Shown: positions 52,937-61,849, counted from the stretch's first letter. The stretch is DNA of 64,000 nucleotides from Desulfocapsa sp. (GCA_013792135.1 VMSP01000170.1:34116-98115); one strand, 5' to 3'. Notes: generated from the sequence alone by a model not told the origin. Made by a program: numbers and translations.

Positions 52937-54220
52937 TTGCCATCTCCAGTACCCATATCCCTTTTTGCAACAAAGAACGAGCTCCCTTCTTTCCCCGTCT
53001 CTCTCTATCTGGCCCCCTGGGTAGTGCCCATCAGCTCGCCGGTAATCCGGGACGGTGCTGTTGCCATTGCTAATGGCAGGATTCTTGCTGTGGGCAGCTC
53101 CTCTTCCATCCAAGCCCAGTTTGCGGGTGCACGCGTTAAGAACTGTCAGGGGGTGTTGCTGCCCGGTCTGGTGAACGCCCACATCCATCTTGAGCTGTCC
53201 GCTTATCACCATGTTCCGCGTCCGCTCCCTGATGAGACCTTCTGCGACTGGATTAGTTCCCTGCTTCAGCTTAGGCAGGAGGGCGGGATCGAGCCGGAAG
53301 ATATGGCCCGTGCGGCCCGGAATATGCTCCAGCAGCAGCATGATGCCGGAGTTCTCCTCCTGCTCGATATCGGCAATATCCTGCCATCTCCCCCAGCAAC
53401 CATAGCGCCTGCTGTCCATCTTTCCTTTCTCCTTGAACTGCTGGGACCCACTTCCAAGGCTGAAGAACAGGTACTGGCCAGGATTGCCTCCCTTTCTGAT
53501 TCAGTGGCGGTCACCCCTCATGCCCCCTATTCGACTACTCCCGGAATTATGACGGCCCTGAAGCAGAGGGCGGATCGTCTTCATCATATATTTTCCCTCC
53601 ATGTGGCGGAATCAGCCGATGAAATTGAACTGCTGCAGAGTGGCAGGGGCTGCTTTCGTAGCTTCCTTGAAGAACGGGGTGCCTGGGAGAATATTTTCCC
53701 CGGTCCGGGAATGGACGGCCGTGGGGCTGTGGACTACTTGGAGCGTCTGGGACTGTTGGATGCAAATCTGCTCTGTGTCCACTGTGTCCATGTGAGCGAA
53801 AAAGAGGTGCAGATGCTGGCGGCACAGGGTTGCAAGGTCTGTCTCTGCCCCGGCAGCAACCGTTTTCTTGGTGTCGGTGTCGCACCCTTGGAGGTGATGC
53901 TGCGTCATCAACTGCTTCCCGCTCTCGGCACCGATTCCATCGCCTCCAATGAAGAGCTTGATCTGTGGCGGGAGATGCAGATCCTGCGTGAAGATCATCC
54001 CGGGGTGGCTCCTGCCGCGGTCATGGCCATGGCAACTCTGGGAGGGGCAGAGGCCATGGACCGTGAAGAGGAGTTCGGGACCCTGGCCCCTGGTCGAAAA
54101 GCCATCTTGCTCAATGTTGACAGTCCCGCTCTGCAAGGCGTGGGCAATGGGGAGCAGCTTTTTGATACCCTCACCGGCGGCGGTCGCCCTGAAAAGATTT
54201 TCTGGATCGTTGAAGCTTGA
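52937..54220 (+). CDS. Aminofutalosine deaminase-like amidohydrolase
   Basis: 427-residue metal-dependent amidohydrolase. Metal and catalytic motifs: VNAHIHLELSAY (HxH), HAPYSTTP, HVAESADEIE, CVHCVHVSEKE, and GTDSIASNEELDLWREM with the metal Asp. In futalosine operons this family deaminates aminofutalosine to futalosine, which fits its place between mqnC and mqnA; guanine- or cytosine-deaminase-like roles are the alternative. The start is TTG 52937 after GAGGAAGGT. No mqnB or mqnD is seen in the window. Confidence 0.88.
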   Translation: MPSPVPISLFATKNELPSFPVSLYLAPWVVPISSPVIRDGAVAIANGRILAVGSSSSIQAQFAGARVKNCQGVLLPGLVNAHIHLELSAYHHVPRPLPDETFCDWISSLLQLRQEGGIEPEDMARAARNMLQQQHDAGVLLLLDIGNILPSPPATIAPAVHLSFLLELLGPTSKAEEQVLARIASLSDSVAVTPHAPYSTTPGIMTALKQRADRLHHIFSLHVAESADEIELLQSGRGCFRSFLEERGAWENIFPGPGMDGRGAVDYLERLGLLDANLLCVHCVHVSEKEVQMLAAQGCKVCLCPGSNRFLGVGVAPLEVMLRHQLLPALGTDSIASNEELDLWREMQILREDHPGVAPAAVMAMATLGGAEAMDREEEFGTLAPGRKAILLNVDSPALQGVGNGEQLFDTLTGGGRPEKIFWIVEA

Positions 54221-54302
54221 TAGCTAAGTGGTCGAGAACAGATTCCATGCCCTGGCAGACCGATACCAAGCGAAAAGCGGGAGTGAATCTGTTTCCGAAT
54301 AA

Positions 54303-55373
54303 ATGAAGACGACTGCCATAAATACATCGGTATTCCCGATTCTCAGATTTTTTGCGGCCAGCATCGTGGTTTTTTTTCACTTTGGCCAGAAAATTGAGTA
54401 TTATCAGCAAGTGCCGGTGATATTCAAAGCAGGCCCCCAAATGGTTACATTTTTCTTTGTTTTGTCTGGATTCGTGCTGTTTCTGGGGTATCAAGGGAGG
54501 GAACTTGTCTTCCGGCAATATTTCCTGAAGCGCGCAATAAAGATATTGCCTTTGTATTTTCTGGCATTCTTGATGTCGGTGGTGTTCAGGACTCTTTCCG
54601 GTCACTTGTCTTTTGCCGAGTTCCTTCTGAATCTTCTCTGTTTGCAATCCTGGTTTCCGCATCCACTCTCTTTGAACTTTACCAGTTGGTTTGTTTCGGA
54701 TTTGCTCTTCTTTTATTGTGTTTTTCCCCCCATCTTGTTCGTTCTGAAAAAAACAAGACCAGATGGCTGGAAAATGGTAACAGTTGGTTTATTGTTTTGG
54801 GCTCTCACGCAAGGAGTCTTGGTCAAGCTTCTCAACACAGACTTTCATGGCGGGTATTTTTCTTCCTATGATTTGATTCTTTATTCACCTCTTTCTCATT
54901 TTTGTAGTTTTTTTATGGGGATATGTGGCGCATATTTTATTCAAAACAATGGTGTGGGAAGACAGCAGGGGGCAACAATGTCTTTGTTGCTGAGCTTGTT
55001 CATCCTGTGTGCCGTGGGATTGATGGTTCAGTTCCAGCCTCAATTGAGCGAACTGGCAGGCTGCAAGTTGCCCTTTGCGTCCAGCTTTTACGCGCCTGTT
55101 GTTCTGCTGGTGCTCTGTCATATGAGCCTGTCAAGGAACCCTTTATTAAGAATACTGTTGTGGCCTAATTTTGTGCTTTGGGGGGAAATAAGTTACGCTC
55201 TCTATATATTGCAAGCACCTATGGATACGCTGTATAAGTATATTGTTCCTGAACACCTTGGCGTGCAGCCGGGAATGAATTTTTTTATGTTTTTTATATT
55301 ACTTGTAGCCACCGCTTTTCTGGTAACCTGGGTGGAAAAAATTATCATCAGGCGATTGAGAATAATTGCTTGA
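54303..55373 (+). CDS. Membrane acyltransferase, family 3 (OafA/YrhL-like)
   Basis: 356-residue integral membrane acyltransferase with about ten helices. The conserved R-x10-H pair is in ILRFFAASIVVFFHFG, with FFVLSGFVLFL and RAIKILPLYFLAFL after it. Family members O-acetylate cell-surface sugars or lipids. It interrupts the futalosine operon, with 82 bases before and 18 after, and its T-rich codon use differs from the GC-richer flanking genes, suggesting insertion. No link to menaquinone synthesis is known. Confidence 0.9.
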   Translation: MKTTAINTSVFPILRFFAASIVVFFHFGQKIEYYQQVPVIFKAGPQMVTFFFVLSGFVLFLGYQGRELVFRQYFLKRAIKILPLYFLAFLMSVVFRTLSGHLSFAEFLLNLLCLQSWFPHPLSLNFTSWFVSDLLFFYCVFPPILFVLKKTRPDGWKMVTVGLLFWALTQGVLVKLLNTDFHGGYFSSYDLILYSPLSHFCSFFMGICGAYFIQNNGVGRQQGATMSLLLSLFILCAVGLMVQFQPQLSELAGCKLPFASSFYAPVVLLVLCHMSLSRNPLLRILLWPNFVLWGEISYALYILQAPMDTLYKYIVPEHLGVQPGMNFFMFFILLVATAFLVTWVEKIIIRRLRIIA

Positions 55374-55391
55374 TTTGAAGGAAATAAAAGG

Positions 55392-56228
55392 ATGAAGCTG
55401 CCAGTCACGGCCAGGATCGGTATGGTGAATTATATAAATACCGCGCCGATTTATGAGAGCTGGAAGAAAAGGGAGCATCCTGCCCAGTGGCATCTGGTTG
55501 AGGGGCCGCCTTCCACTCTGAACCGGATGCTGGCTGCGGGAGAGCTTGATCTCGGATTTGTTTCTTCCCATGAGTATTGCGCCCGTCCTGAACTGTATCG
55601 AATTCTGGCTCATCTGTCGATCAGCTCAAGCGGTTCAGTGGGCTCAGTGTTCCTCTTCTCCCGGATTGATCCCAGCAAACTTGATGGGTGTCCGGTGCTG
55701 CTCAGCGGACAGTCACAGACCTCGGTTTTTCTGGTCAAGATCATCTTGGAGGAATTTTATGGGGTCAAGCCCGTTTATAGCTCCGGCGATGTCAGCGGTG
55801 ATATGAGCACCAAGGCTACGGCTTTGCTGGCTATTGGTGATCAGGCCCTGCGTCTGGTGGGAGATCCTCAGTTTCCCTATCAGCTTGATCTGGGTGCAGT
55901 GTGGCAGCATCATACCGGGTTGCCCTTCGTTTTTGCCGTGTATGCAGTGCGGGAGGATTTTTGCCGGAGAGATCCTGAGACCCTGGCCCTGATTCATCGG
56001 GAACTTGTTTGCTGTGTTCGGGAAGGGCGGCAGAATCTTGAGGCCATCTGCCAGGTGGCGGCCCCGAGGATTCCCATGCACCCTGATGAATGTTATGTCT
56101 ATCTGCGGGCCATCGAGTATGATCTGGGTGCGGAAAAACAGTTGGCCCTGGAAAGGTTTTTCCGCTATCTGATAGATCGGGGTGAGGGCTCGGCGCAATC
56201 GCTGCCCTTGAAGATTGTTGAAAGTTAA
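55392..56228 (+). CDS. mqnA: Chorismate dehydratase
   Basis: 278-residue periplasmic-binding-fold enzyme that makes 3-[(1-carboxyvinyl)oxy]benzoate from chorismate, the first step of the futalosine route. Motifs: RIGMVNYINTAPIYESW, EGPPSTLNRMLAAGELDLGFVSSHEY, SSSGSVGSVFLFS, IGDQALRL and DLGAVWQHHTGLPFVFAVYAVR. Ribosome site AAGGA before ATG. Ends 38 bases before ubiX. Confidence 0.95.
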   Translation: MKLPVTARIGMVNYINTAPIYESWKKREHPAQWHLVEGPPSTLNRMLAAGELDLGFVSSHEYCARPELYRILAHLSISSSGSVGSVFLFSRIDPSKLDGCPVLLSGQSQTSVFLVKIILEEFYGVKPVYSSGDVSGDMSTKATALLAIGDQALRLVGDPQFPYQLDLGAVWQHHTGLPFVFAVYAVREDFCRRDPETLALIHRELVCCVREGRQNLEAICQVAAPRIPMHPDECYVYLRAIEYDLGAEKQLALERFFRYLIDRGEGSAQSLPLKIVES

Positions 56229-56265
56229 TGAGAGAACAAATGGGTGCAAGCGGAGTTTACGAATA

Positions 56266-56853
56266 ATGGGGAACAGACAAGTACCGAAAAAGATCCTGGT
56301 GGCAGTGACTGGTGCCTCGGGCATGCTTTATCTCCAGTCTTTTCTGACAGCCATTGCCGATCTTGATCTGGTGGTGCATGGCATCTGCTCCGAGGCGGGG
56401 CAGAAGGTGCTCGGGCTGGAAAAGGGGATAAGCCCGCAGGATCTGCCGACGGTCAGCGCCTGGTTTGACTGCCGAGATTTTGCAGCGCCTCCTGCCTCCG
56501 GTTCCAGCGGCTATGATGCCATGCTGGTCCTGCCCTGCAGTATGGGAACCCTGGCAGCCATTGCCGCCGGGATCTCGGCCAACCTGATTCAGCGTTGTGC
56601 CGATGTGATGCTCAAGGAACGGAAGGATCTGGTGCTGGTGGTGAGAGAAACCCCCTTCAACAGGACGCATCTCAAGAATATGCTGGCGGTCCATGATGCC
56701 GGGGCCATTATCTGTCCGCCCATGCCGGGCTATTATCTGCAACCTGCCAGCCTGGAAGAGGCCGCTGATACCTTTTCCTGGCGACTTGCCGACCAGATTG
56801 GGCTCGATATCCCCGGTCGGCGGCGCTGGGGCACAGAGGAAAGTAAATGTTGA
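56266..56853 (+). CDS. ubiX: UbiX-family flavin prenyltransferase
   Basis: 195-residue flavoprotein that makes prenylated FMN for UbiD-type decarboxylases. VAVTGASGMLYLQSFL is the FMN loop, LPCSMGTLAAIAAGISANLIQRCADVMLKERKDLVLVVRETPFNRTHLKNM is the typical core, and PPMPGYYLQP lies near the end. In this pathway the decarboxylase acts on the prenylated naphthoate. ATG 56266 fits the family start; the frame is open to 56215. Overlaps the mqnP start by seven bases. Confidence 0.95.
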   Translation: MGNRQVPKKILVAVTGASGMLYLQSFLTAIADLDLVVHGICSEAGQKVLGLEKGISPQDLPTVSAWFDCRDFAAPPASGSSGYDAMLVLPCSMGTLAAIAAGISANLIQRCADVMLKERKDLVLVVRETPFNRTHLKNMLAVHDAGAIICPPMPGYYLQPASLEEAADTFSWRLADQIGLDIPGRRRWGTEESKC

Positions 56854-57707
56854 AAAAGATTGCTGTTCTCCTGGAGATGGTGAAGTTCAAACTCACAATC
56901 TTTGCCATGCCTTTTGCCTTGATGGGGGCCTTTCTGGCGGGCCGCGGCGCGCCGGATGGAATGACCTTTCTGTGGATTATCCTGGCCATGGTGGGGGCCA
57001 GAACCTGCTCCATGGGTTTTAACCGGATTGTTGACCGCCATTTTGATCGCGCCAACCCCCGGACGGCAGGCAGGGCAATACCTGCCGGCGAGGTACATCT
57101 GGTGGAGGCCTGGGCCATGGTAATTCTGGCCGGGCTCCTTTTTTTCTTTGCCTGCTATAACCTCAACGAGCTGACCCTGAAGCTGGCGCCCCTGGCCCTC
57201 TCCCTGACTCTTTTTTATTCCCTGACCAAGCGTTTTACCTCGTTCTGCCATCTGGTGCTCGGTGTGGCCCTGGCCTTTTCGCCTCTGGGCGGTTGGGTGG
57301 CGGTCTCGGGAAACCTCTCAGGGTTCCCTTGGGTGCTCTCCCTCGGTGTCCTCTTCTGGGTGGCCGGTTTTGATACTATTTATGCTTGTCTGGATGCGGA
57401 TTTTGATCGCGACGCAGGCCTGCATTCCCTGCCCTCCCTTCTGGGGCGCGAAAATGCCTTCAGGCTGGCGATTGGTTTTCATATCCTGGCCTTTATCCTC
57501 TTTGTTTTGACCGGGGCGCAGGCCCGTCTCAATCTCTGCTATTATATCGGCATCGTGCTCACGGCCGCCGTCCTGTTCTATCAGCATCTGGTGGTCAACC
57601 CCAGGGATCTGTCACGAATCCAGGGTTCATTTTTTTCTCTGAACGGGGTGATCAGCCTCACCCTTTTTGCTGCCACCTGGCTTGCCCTGCTGACGGAAAA
57701 GGGGTGA
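56847..57707 (+). CDS. mqnP: UbiA-type prenyltransferase for dihydroxynaphthoate (MqnP)
   Basis: 286-residue membrane prenyltransferase with about eight or nine helices. The two Asp-rich motifs are NRIVDRHFDRANPRT and DADFDRDAGLHSLPS; GARTCSMGFNR precedes the first. In futalosine gene sets this MqnP-type enzyme prenylates 1,4-dihydroxy-6-naphthoate. It overlaps ubiX upstream and the DUF3108 gene downstream by four bases, so translation is coupled. Confidence 0.94.
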   Translation: MLKKIAVLLEMVKFKLTIFAMPFALMGAFLAGRGAPDGMTFLWIILAMVGARTCSMGFNRIVDRHFDRANPRTAGRAIPAGEVHLVEAWAMVILAGLLFFFACYNLNELTLKLAPLALSLTLFYSLTKRFTSFCHLVLGVALAFSPLGGWVAVSGNLSGFPWVLSLGVLFWVAGFDTIYACLDADFDRDAGLHSLPSLLGRENAFRLAIGFHILAFILFVLTGAQARLNLCYYIGIVLTAAVLFYQHLVVNPRDLSRIQGSFFSLNGVISLTLFAATWLALLTEKG

Positions 57708-58555
57708 AAACAGTGGCAAGCTTCTGTGGGACTCTCTGCTGCGCTCTCGTCCTCTTTTTTGGTGTGATTGCTGCTGTCGCGGCAGAAGCTTCTCCTCTCG
57801 GGGCGCCTAATCCCGCGCTGCTGCGTTCCGCTTACGGTGCTGATGAAACCTTTCGCTATGATGTCTCCTGGAGCGGGGGCATCAAAATCGGTGAACTGCG
57901 TCTACGGATAAGCCGGACTGCCGGTGATCAGGACAGTTTTGAAATCCATGCCCAGGTTACAGATTACGGGGCCTTCCGTTTTTTCTATCCGGTTGATGAC
58001 ACCTTTGTCACCCAGGTGCAAGGGGAAGAGCGCTTGCCGGTCAAATATGAAGTAGATCAGAAAGAGGGCCGCAGTTACAAGGCGCATCGCCTGACCCTTT
58101 ATGATCAGGAGACTGGCTTCGTGCGGTACCGGAAAAATGATGAGCCGGAGAAACAGTATGCCGTGGCCGGCAGGGTGCATAATGAGTTTTCATCATTTTT
58201 CTTCACTCGGGTGCTTCCCTTTGAGCCGGGCGCATCCGTTATCGTACCCACCTTTGCCGATGATAAACGACATGAAGTGGTGGTTCGGGCCAGGGAGTGG
58301 ACCTATTTTGATGAAACGCTGCTGGGTCCGGTGAACGTGGTCGAGGTCCTGCCCCGCATGACCTTCAAAGGCTTATATGATAAGAGCGGCGATACGGTGA
58401 TCTGGTTTACCGATGATGCCTGCCGGGTGCCGGTGCGGATTCGCTCGAAGATCCTGATCGGTTCACTCACCGCAGAGCTTGTTTCGTACCACGGTTTGTC
58501 CTGTGGCCGGCGTTGGGATCTGGATAAAAAGGTCTTGAAAGTCAACGGAGATTGA
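57704..58555 (+). CDS. DUF3108 exported protein
   Basis: 283-residue exported protein. A signal peptide (about 6-28, FCGTLCCALVLFFGVIAAVAAEA) precedes a beta-rich DUF3108 domain (YDVSWSGGIKIGELRLRISR, FSSFFFTRVLPFEPGASVIVP, VVEVLPRMTFKGLYDKSGDTVIWFTDDACRVPVRIRSKI spread across the chain). DUF3108 proteins are periplasmic and uncharacterised. GTG start overlaps the mqnP stop (GTGA), so it is the last gene of the operon, though a direct role in quinone synthesis is not evident. Confidence 0.9.
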   Translation: MKTVASFCGTLCCALVLFFGVIAAVAAEASPLGAPNPALLRSAYGADETFRYDVSWSGGIKIGELRLRISRTAGDQDSFEIHAQVTDYGAFRFFYPVDDTFVTQVQGEERLPVKYEVDQKEGRSYKAHRLTLYDQETGFVRYRKNDEPEKQYAVAGRVHNEFSSFFFTRVLPFEPGASVIVPTFADDKRHEVVVRAREWTYFDETLLGPVNVVEVLPRMTFKGLYDKSGDTVIWFTDDACRVPVRIRSKILIGSLTAELVSYHGLSCGRRWDLDKKVLKVNGD

Positions 58556-58611
58556 GAAAGGGCATGTAACGGCAATCTGCCCGAGACAGGGTGATACCCT
58601 GGCCGTACTAC

Positions 58612-58809
58612 TTATGCCCGGATATCGATGATCCTGCCGGTTGCGGTGTTGGTGGATGATGCAGGTGCGGGGCTTGCTGTAGGGCTTTGCATATTCTGGC
58701 TGCTTGCCGTACCCTCCAGCGTTTTTTGCAGAAGCTGAAGAGCCAGCTCCGGTTGTTTATTGGCATACGCTAAAACAGATAAACCACTCTTGGCGCTAAT
58801 TCCTTCCAT
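58612..58809 (-). CDS. Small hypothetical protein
   Basis: 65 residues, not recognised with confidence. An N-terminal short helix-forming half (LAYANKQPELALQLLQKTLEG) is followed by a Ser/Pro/Ala/Thr-rich tail ending GRIIDIRA. The pattern recalls small YjfB-type putative motility proteins, but this is weak. AAGGAGGAG precedes the ATG at good spacing, the best evidence that it is expressed. Confidence 0.65.
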   Translation of the reverse strand: MEGISAKSGLSVLAYANKQPELALQLLQKTLEGTASSQNMQSPTASPAPASSTNTATGRIIDIRA

Positions 58810-59225
58810 GGTAACTCCTCCTTTATCTTTTTATAAAATAGATTGTCAAAGGTCTTTTGTCAAAGGCCTGGCGAAAATAAAAGAGAACGGTTAAATAACT
58901 GGGCGTCATCTGCCTTCATTTTTTAGGAAGGTGCTGGCGCTGCCGGGGCAAAACAGCTTGCAACATAAGATCTTGTCGATAATACAAATTTAATACTGTC
59001 AGTTCTTAAGACGCCTGCATTCGTAACGCTTGAGAATCATTTAAAGATAATGGATAGCAATCAGTCTGGTCACTTCTGGTTGATTATCAGAGTTATATTT
59101 CACTGGCGTTGAACGAAAAAGTGTTTATGTTATTTCCCATTTTATACCCTTGGACAAACAGAGGGCATAATCTGAAATTTGCAATAACTGCATGAAGATT
59201 TTATTCTAATAATAAGGAGAGGATA
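58810..59225. other. Intergenic region before adk
   Basis: 416 bases with no gene I can support. A weak promoter TTGCAA-N17-TATTCT (59179-59207) lies just before adk, which then has AAGGAGAGG as ribosome site. Confidence 0.4.
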
Positions 59226-59873
59226 ATGAAACTGATTCTGTTGGGCGCCCCTGGTGCTGGAAAAGGCACCGTCGCCAAATTGTTGACCGCACTCGATGGC
59301 TCTGTCCAGATTTCCACCGGCGATATCCTGCGTGGTGCTGTTCAGGCTGGAACCGATCTGGGCCGTGAGGCCGAGGGCTTCATGAAACGTGGTGATCTGG
59401 TGCCTGATTCCCTGATCATGGGGATCATGGAAAAAAGATTGCAGGAGCCAGACTGCGCCAAGGGTTTTCTCCTTGACGGTTTTCCCCGGACCATTCCTCA
59501 AGCAGAGGAATTGACCCAGCTTCTGGAAAAACTCAATATTAAACTGGATATGGCCGTTGATATTGATGTTCCCCGTGATATCATCCTTGACCGTCTCTGT
59601 ACCCGCCGGACCTGCGAGAATTCGGACTGTCAGGCCATTTATAACGTGAAGTCCAATGCCCCCAAGGTGGAGGGCATCTGTGACAAGTGCGGCGCCAAGG
59701 CAGTTCAACGTGAGGATGAGACCGAGACAGCCATTACCCATCGTCTTGAGACCTATAACGAGAAGACCGCCCCTCTTATCGGTTTTTACCGGGAGAAAGG
59801 CCTGCTGATGAGTGTGCCTGCCACCTCCAGCGATGATGTGATTAACGCAGTGAAGGCGAAACTGAATCTGTAG
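59226..59873 (+). CDS. adk: Adenylate kinase
   Basis: 215-residue cytoplasmic enzyme, ATP + AMP = 2 ADP. P-loop GAPGAGKGT, AMP site STGDILRGAVQ and GFPRTIPQAE, and the long-form LID domain with a zinc-type Cys set CTRRTCENSDC...CDKCG. All elements are in the usual order. It is single, followed by three inverted repeats before purC. Confidence 0.97.
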   Translation: MKLILLGAPGAGKGTVAKLLTALDGSVQISTGDILRGAVQAGTDLGREAEGFMKRGDLVPDSLIMGIMEKRLQEPDCAKGFLLDGFPRTIPQAEELTQLLEKLNIKLDMAVDIDVPRDIILDRLCTRRTCENSDCQAIYNVKSNAPKVEGICDKCGAKAVQREDETETAITHRLETYNEKTAPLIGFYREKGLLMSVPATSSDDVINAVKAKLNL

Positions 59874-59879
59874 AATTTT

Positions 59880-59932
59880 AGGTGCCGTAATAAAATAAGC
59901 AGTGCCTTGTTGCTTATTTTATTACGGCACCT
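59880..59932. repeat. 22-bp-arm inverted repeat after adk
   Basis: 59880-59901 and 59911-59932 are perfect complements (core GGTGCCGTAATAAAATAAGC) with a 9-base loop. It begins 6 bases past the adk stop, so it may be the adk terminator, but the stem is far longer than needed. Confidence 0.8.
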
Positions 59933-59941
59933 TATGCCGCT

Positions 59942-59979
59942 TCCAGGAAACAGCCAATCTTTTCCGGTTGTTTCCTGGA
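59942..59979. repeat. Second inverted repeat between adk and purC
   Basis: TCCAGGAAACA (59942-59952) and TGTTTCCTGGA (59969-59979), 11-bp perfect arms, ten bases after the first repeat. Confidence 0.65.
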
Positions 59980-60004
59980 GTGGCGTCTGGCAGATAACAC
60001 ACGG

Positions 60005-60042
60005 GGAGGCTGTTCGGCTATGACCGGTCAGCCTCCTTTTTT
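60005..60042 (+). terminator. Terminator-like hairpin before purC
   Basis: GGAGGCTG (60005-60012) pairs with CAGCCTCC (60029-60036), followed by TTTTTT, 36 bases before the purC ATG. It could end adk-side transcripts or attenuate purC. Confidence 0.65.
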
Positions 60043-60078
60043 AACTCAAGGTACCCTCAAACAAGGAGTTGTGGACAA

Positions 60079-60972
60079 ATGACTCAGACAATTGTGAAAA
60101 CTGATTTTGCGGGGCTCAACCTGGTGCATCGGGGAAAGGTCAGGGATATGTATGCCATCCCCGGTCATGATGATAAGCTGCTCATGGTGGCCACCGATAG
60201 GATCTCTGCCTATGATGTGGTGATGGATGATGCGGTTCCGGGCAAGGGCAGGATTCTCACCCAGATCTCCCTCTTCTGGTTTGACCTGCTGGGCGACATT
60301 GTTGACAACCACCTGATTACCGCCGATGTGGATGAATATCCCGCGCTCTGTCAACCCTATGCCGATCAGTTGCGCGACCGCTCCATGCTGGTTCGTAAAA
60401 CCCAGCCCCTGTCTATAGAGTGCATTGTCCGCGGCTATCTCTCCGGTTCCTTCTGGAGTGCCTATAAGAAAAATCCAACGGTCTGTGGCTTTGAACTGCC
60501 CGCGGGTATGCAGGAATCTGACCAGTTTCCCCAGCCTCTCTTTACCCCCTCCACCAAGGCGGCCCTGGGCGACCATGACGAGAATATCTCCGTTGCCACC
60601 ATGGAGACCATGGTGGGCAAGGAGCGGGCTCGTGAGATCGCGGATATCAGCATTAAATTGTATAGCCGGGCCGCAGATTATGCCCGGAAAAAGGGGATCA
60701 TCATTGCCGATACCAAGTTTGAGCTTGGTCAGCTGGGCGACCGGCTGATCTTGATTGACGAGGTGCTGACCCCTGACTCCTCTCGCTTCTGGCCTGTGGA
60801 TGAATATCAGCCGGGCAGGGGCCAGGCAAGTTTTGACAAGCAGTTTCTGCGCGATTATCTTTCCTCTCTCGATTGGGACAAGACCCCGCCGCCACCCAAA
60901 CTTCCAGCGGAGATCATTGAAAAGACAAAGTCCCGCTACGAAGAAGCCCTGCGGAGGCTTACCGAGGGCTAA
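60079..60972 (+). CDS. purC: SAICAR synthetase (phosphoribosylaminoimidazole-succinocarboxamide synthase)
   Basis: 297-residue ATP-dependent ligase of purine synthesis, joining CAIR and aspartate. N-terminal HRGKVRDMYAIPGHDDKLLMVATDRISAYD, then SIECIVRGYLSGSFWSAYKK, TPSTKAALGDHDENIS and LIDEVLTPDSSRFWPVDEYQPG are the family blocks. The length is that of the longer yeast-type form. AAGGAG precedes the ATG. No other pur gene is adjacent. Confidence 0.97.
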   Translation: MTQTIVKTDFAGLNLVHRGKVRDMYAIPGHDDKLLMVATDRISAYDVVMDDAVPGKGRILTQISLFWFDLLGDIVDNHLITADVDEYPALCQPYADQLRDRSMLVRKTQPLSIECIVRGYLSGSFWSAYKKNPTVCGFELPAGMQESDQFPQPLFTPSTKAALGDHDENISVATMETMVGKERAREIADISIKLYSRAADYARKKGIIIADTKFELGQLGDRLILIDEVLTPDSSRFWPVDEYQPGRGQASFDKQFLRDYLSSLDWDKTPPPPKLPAEIIEKTKSRYEEALRRLTEG

Positions 60973-61050
60973 GTTCTCAGGACAGGGTAAGGTCGTCATC
61001 GGGATGGCAGAAACAACAGTCGCTCTCTTCCCCCAGTCCTGTTCTGCGTA

Positions 61051-61103
61051 AGGAGCCGTGGCGAAACGCTCAGGACAATAGTGCTTGTGGCGTCACGGCT
61101 CCT
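61051..61103. repeat. Inverted repeat between purC and marC
   Basis: AGGAGCCGTGGCG (61051-61063) is complementary to CGTCACGGCTCCT (61091-61103) except for one base. It encloses a 27-base loop and ends about 57 bases before marC. Confidence 0.55.
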
Positions 61104-61159
61104 GCATTCTCAAGGGCCGCTATCTTGTTTCACGGTTATTCTACGGGAGAATGAAAGCC

Positions 61160-61789
61160 ATGCTCGATTTTACGGAATATACCAAAATTTTTATCGCCCT
61201 GCTGGCCATAGTCAATCCCATCGGGGCAATTCCCATTGTCATGGCCCTGACCGCAGATGCCTCGGAGGAGGAATTTAAGCGGACCACTAAGATCACGGTG
61301 ATTTCCGTCCTGGTGATCTTGCTCACTGCCCTGTTGACGGGTGAATTGCTGCTCGGCTTTTTTGGTATCAGTATCAGTTCCTTCAGGGTCGGTGGCGGAA
61401 TCCTGATTCTGCTCATGGCCATATCCATGCTCCATGCCCGGCAGAGTCCGATCACATTCAGCAAGGAAGAGGCCAGTGACGGGAACCGGGAATCGGTGGC
61501 AGTCGTTCCCATATCCATGCCTCTGCTTGCCGGCCCCGGGGCCATAAGTACAGTCATTCTCTATACCCAAAAAAGCCACGCACCTCTGCACTATCTGTGT
61601 ATGGGTTTGGATATCTTGCTGCTGGTGCTGGTTTTATGGGTTGCTTTCCTCTCCATTCCCTGGATCTCCAAACATACCACCCAGACAGGTATCAATATCT
61701 TTTCACGGGTCATGGGGCTGATTCTGGCCGCCATTGCCGTGGAATTTATTGCCAATGGCTTGAAGGGCTTGTTCCCAGTCCTTGCCTGA
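61160..61789 (+). CDS. MarC-family integral membrane protein
   Basis: 209-residue membrane protein of the MarC/UPF0056 family with about six helices. FIALLAIVNPIGAIPIVMAL at the start, FRVGGGILILLMAISMLHARQSPI and VPISMPLLAGPGAISTVIL are typical. Function is unsettled; transport of a small compound is assumed. ATG 61160 with GGGAG upstream is preferred; ATG 61151 is close by. A strong terminator follows. Confidence 0.93.
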   Translation: MLDFTEYTKIFIALLAIVNPIGAIPIVMALTADASEEEFKRTTKITVISVLVILLTALLTGELLLGFFGISISSFRVGGGILILLMAISMLHARQSPITFSKEEASDGNRESVAVVPISMPLLAGPGAISTVILYTQKSHAPLHYLCMGLDILLLVLVLWVAFLSIPWISKHTTQTGINIFSRVMGLILAAIAVEFIANGLKGLFPVLA

Positions 61790-61803
61790 ATGATTCGAAC
61801 AAA

Positions 61804-61849
61804 AAAAGCCATGATCGCCCATTTTTAGGGTGAGCATGGCTTTTTTTTT
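61804..61849 (+). terminator. Rho-independent terminator after marC
   Basis: AAAGCCATG...CATGGCTTT with an inner CGCCC/GGGTG pairing, followed by nine T, 15 bases past the stop. Confidence 0.92.

Noticed and set aside
60046..60999. 317-residue minus-strand frame over purC
   Set aside because: Antisense of intact purC, with no ribosome site or motif.
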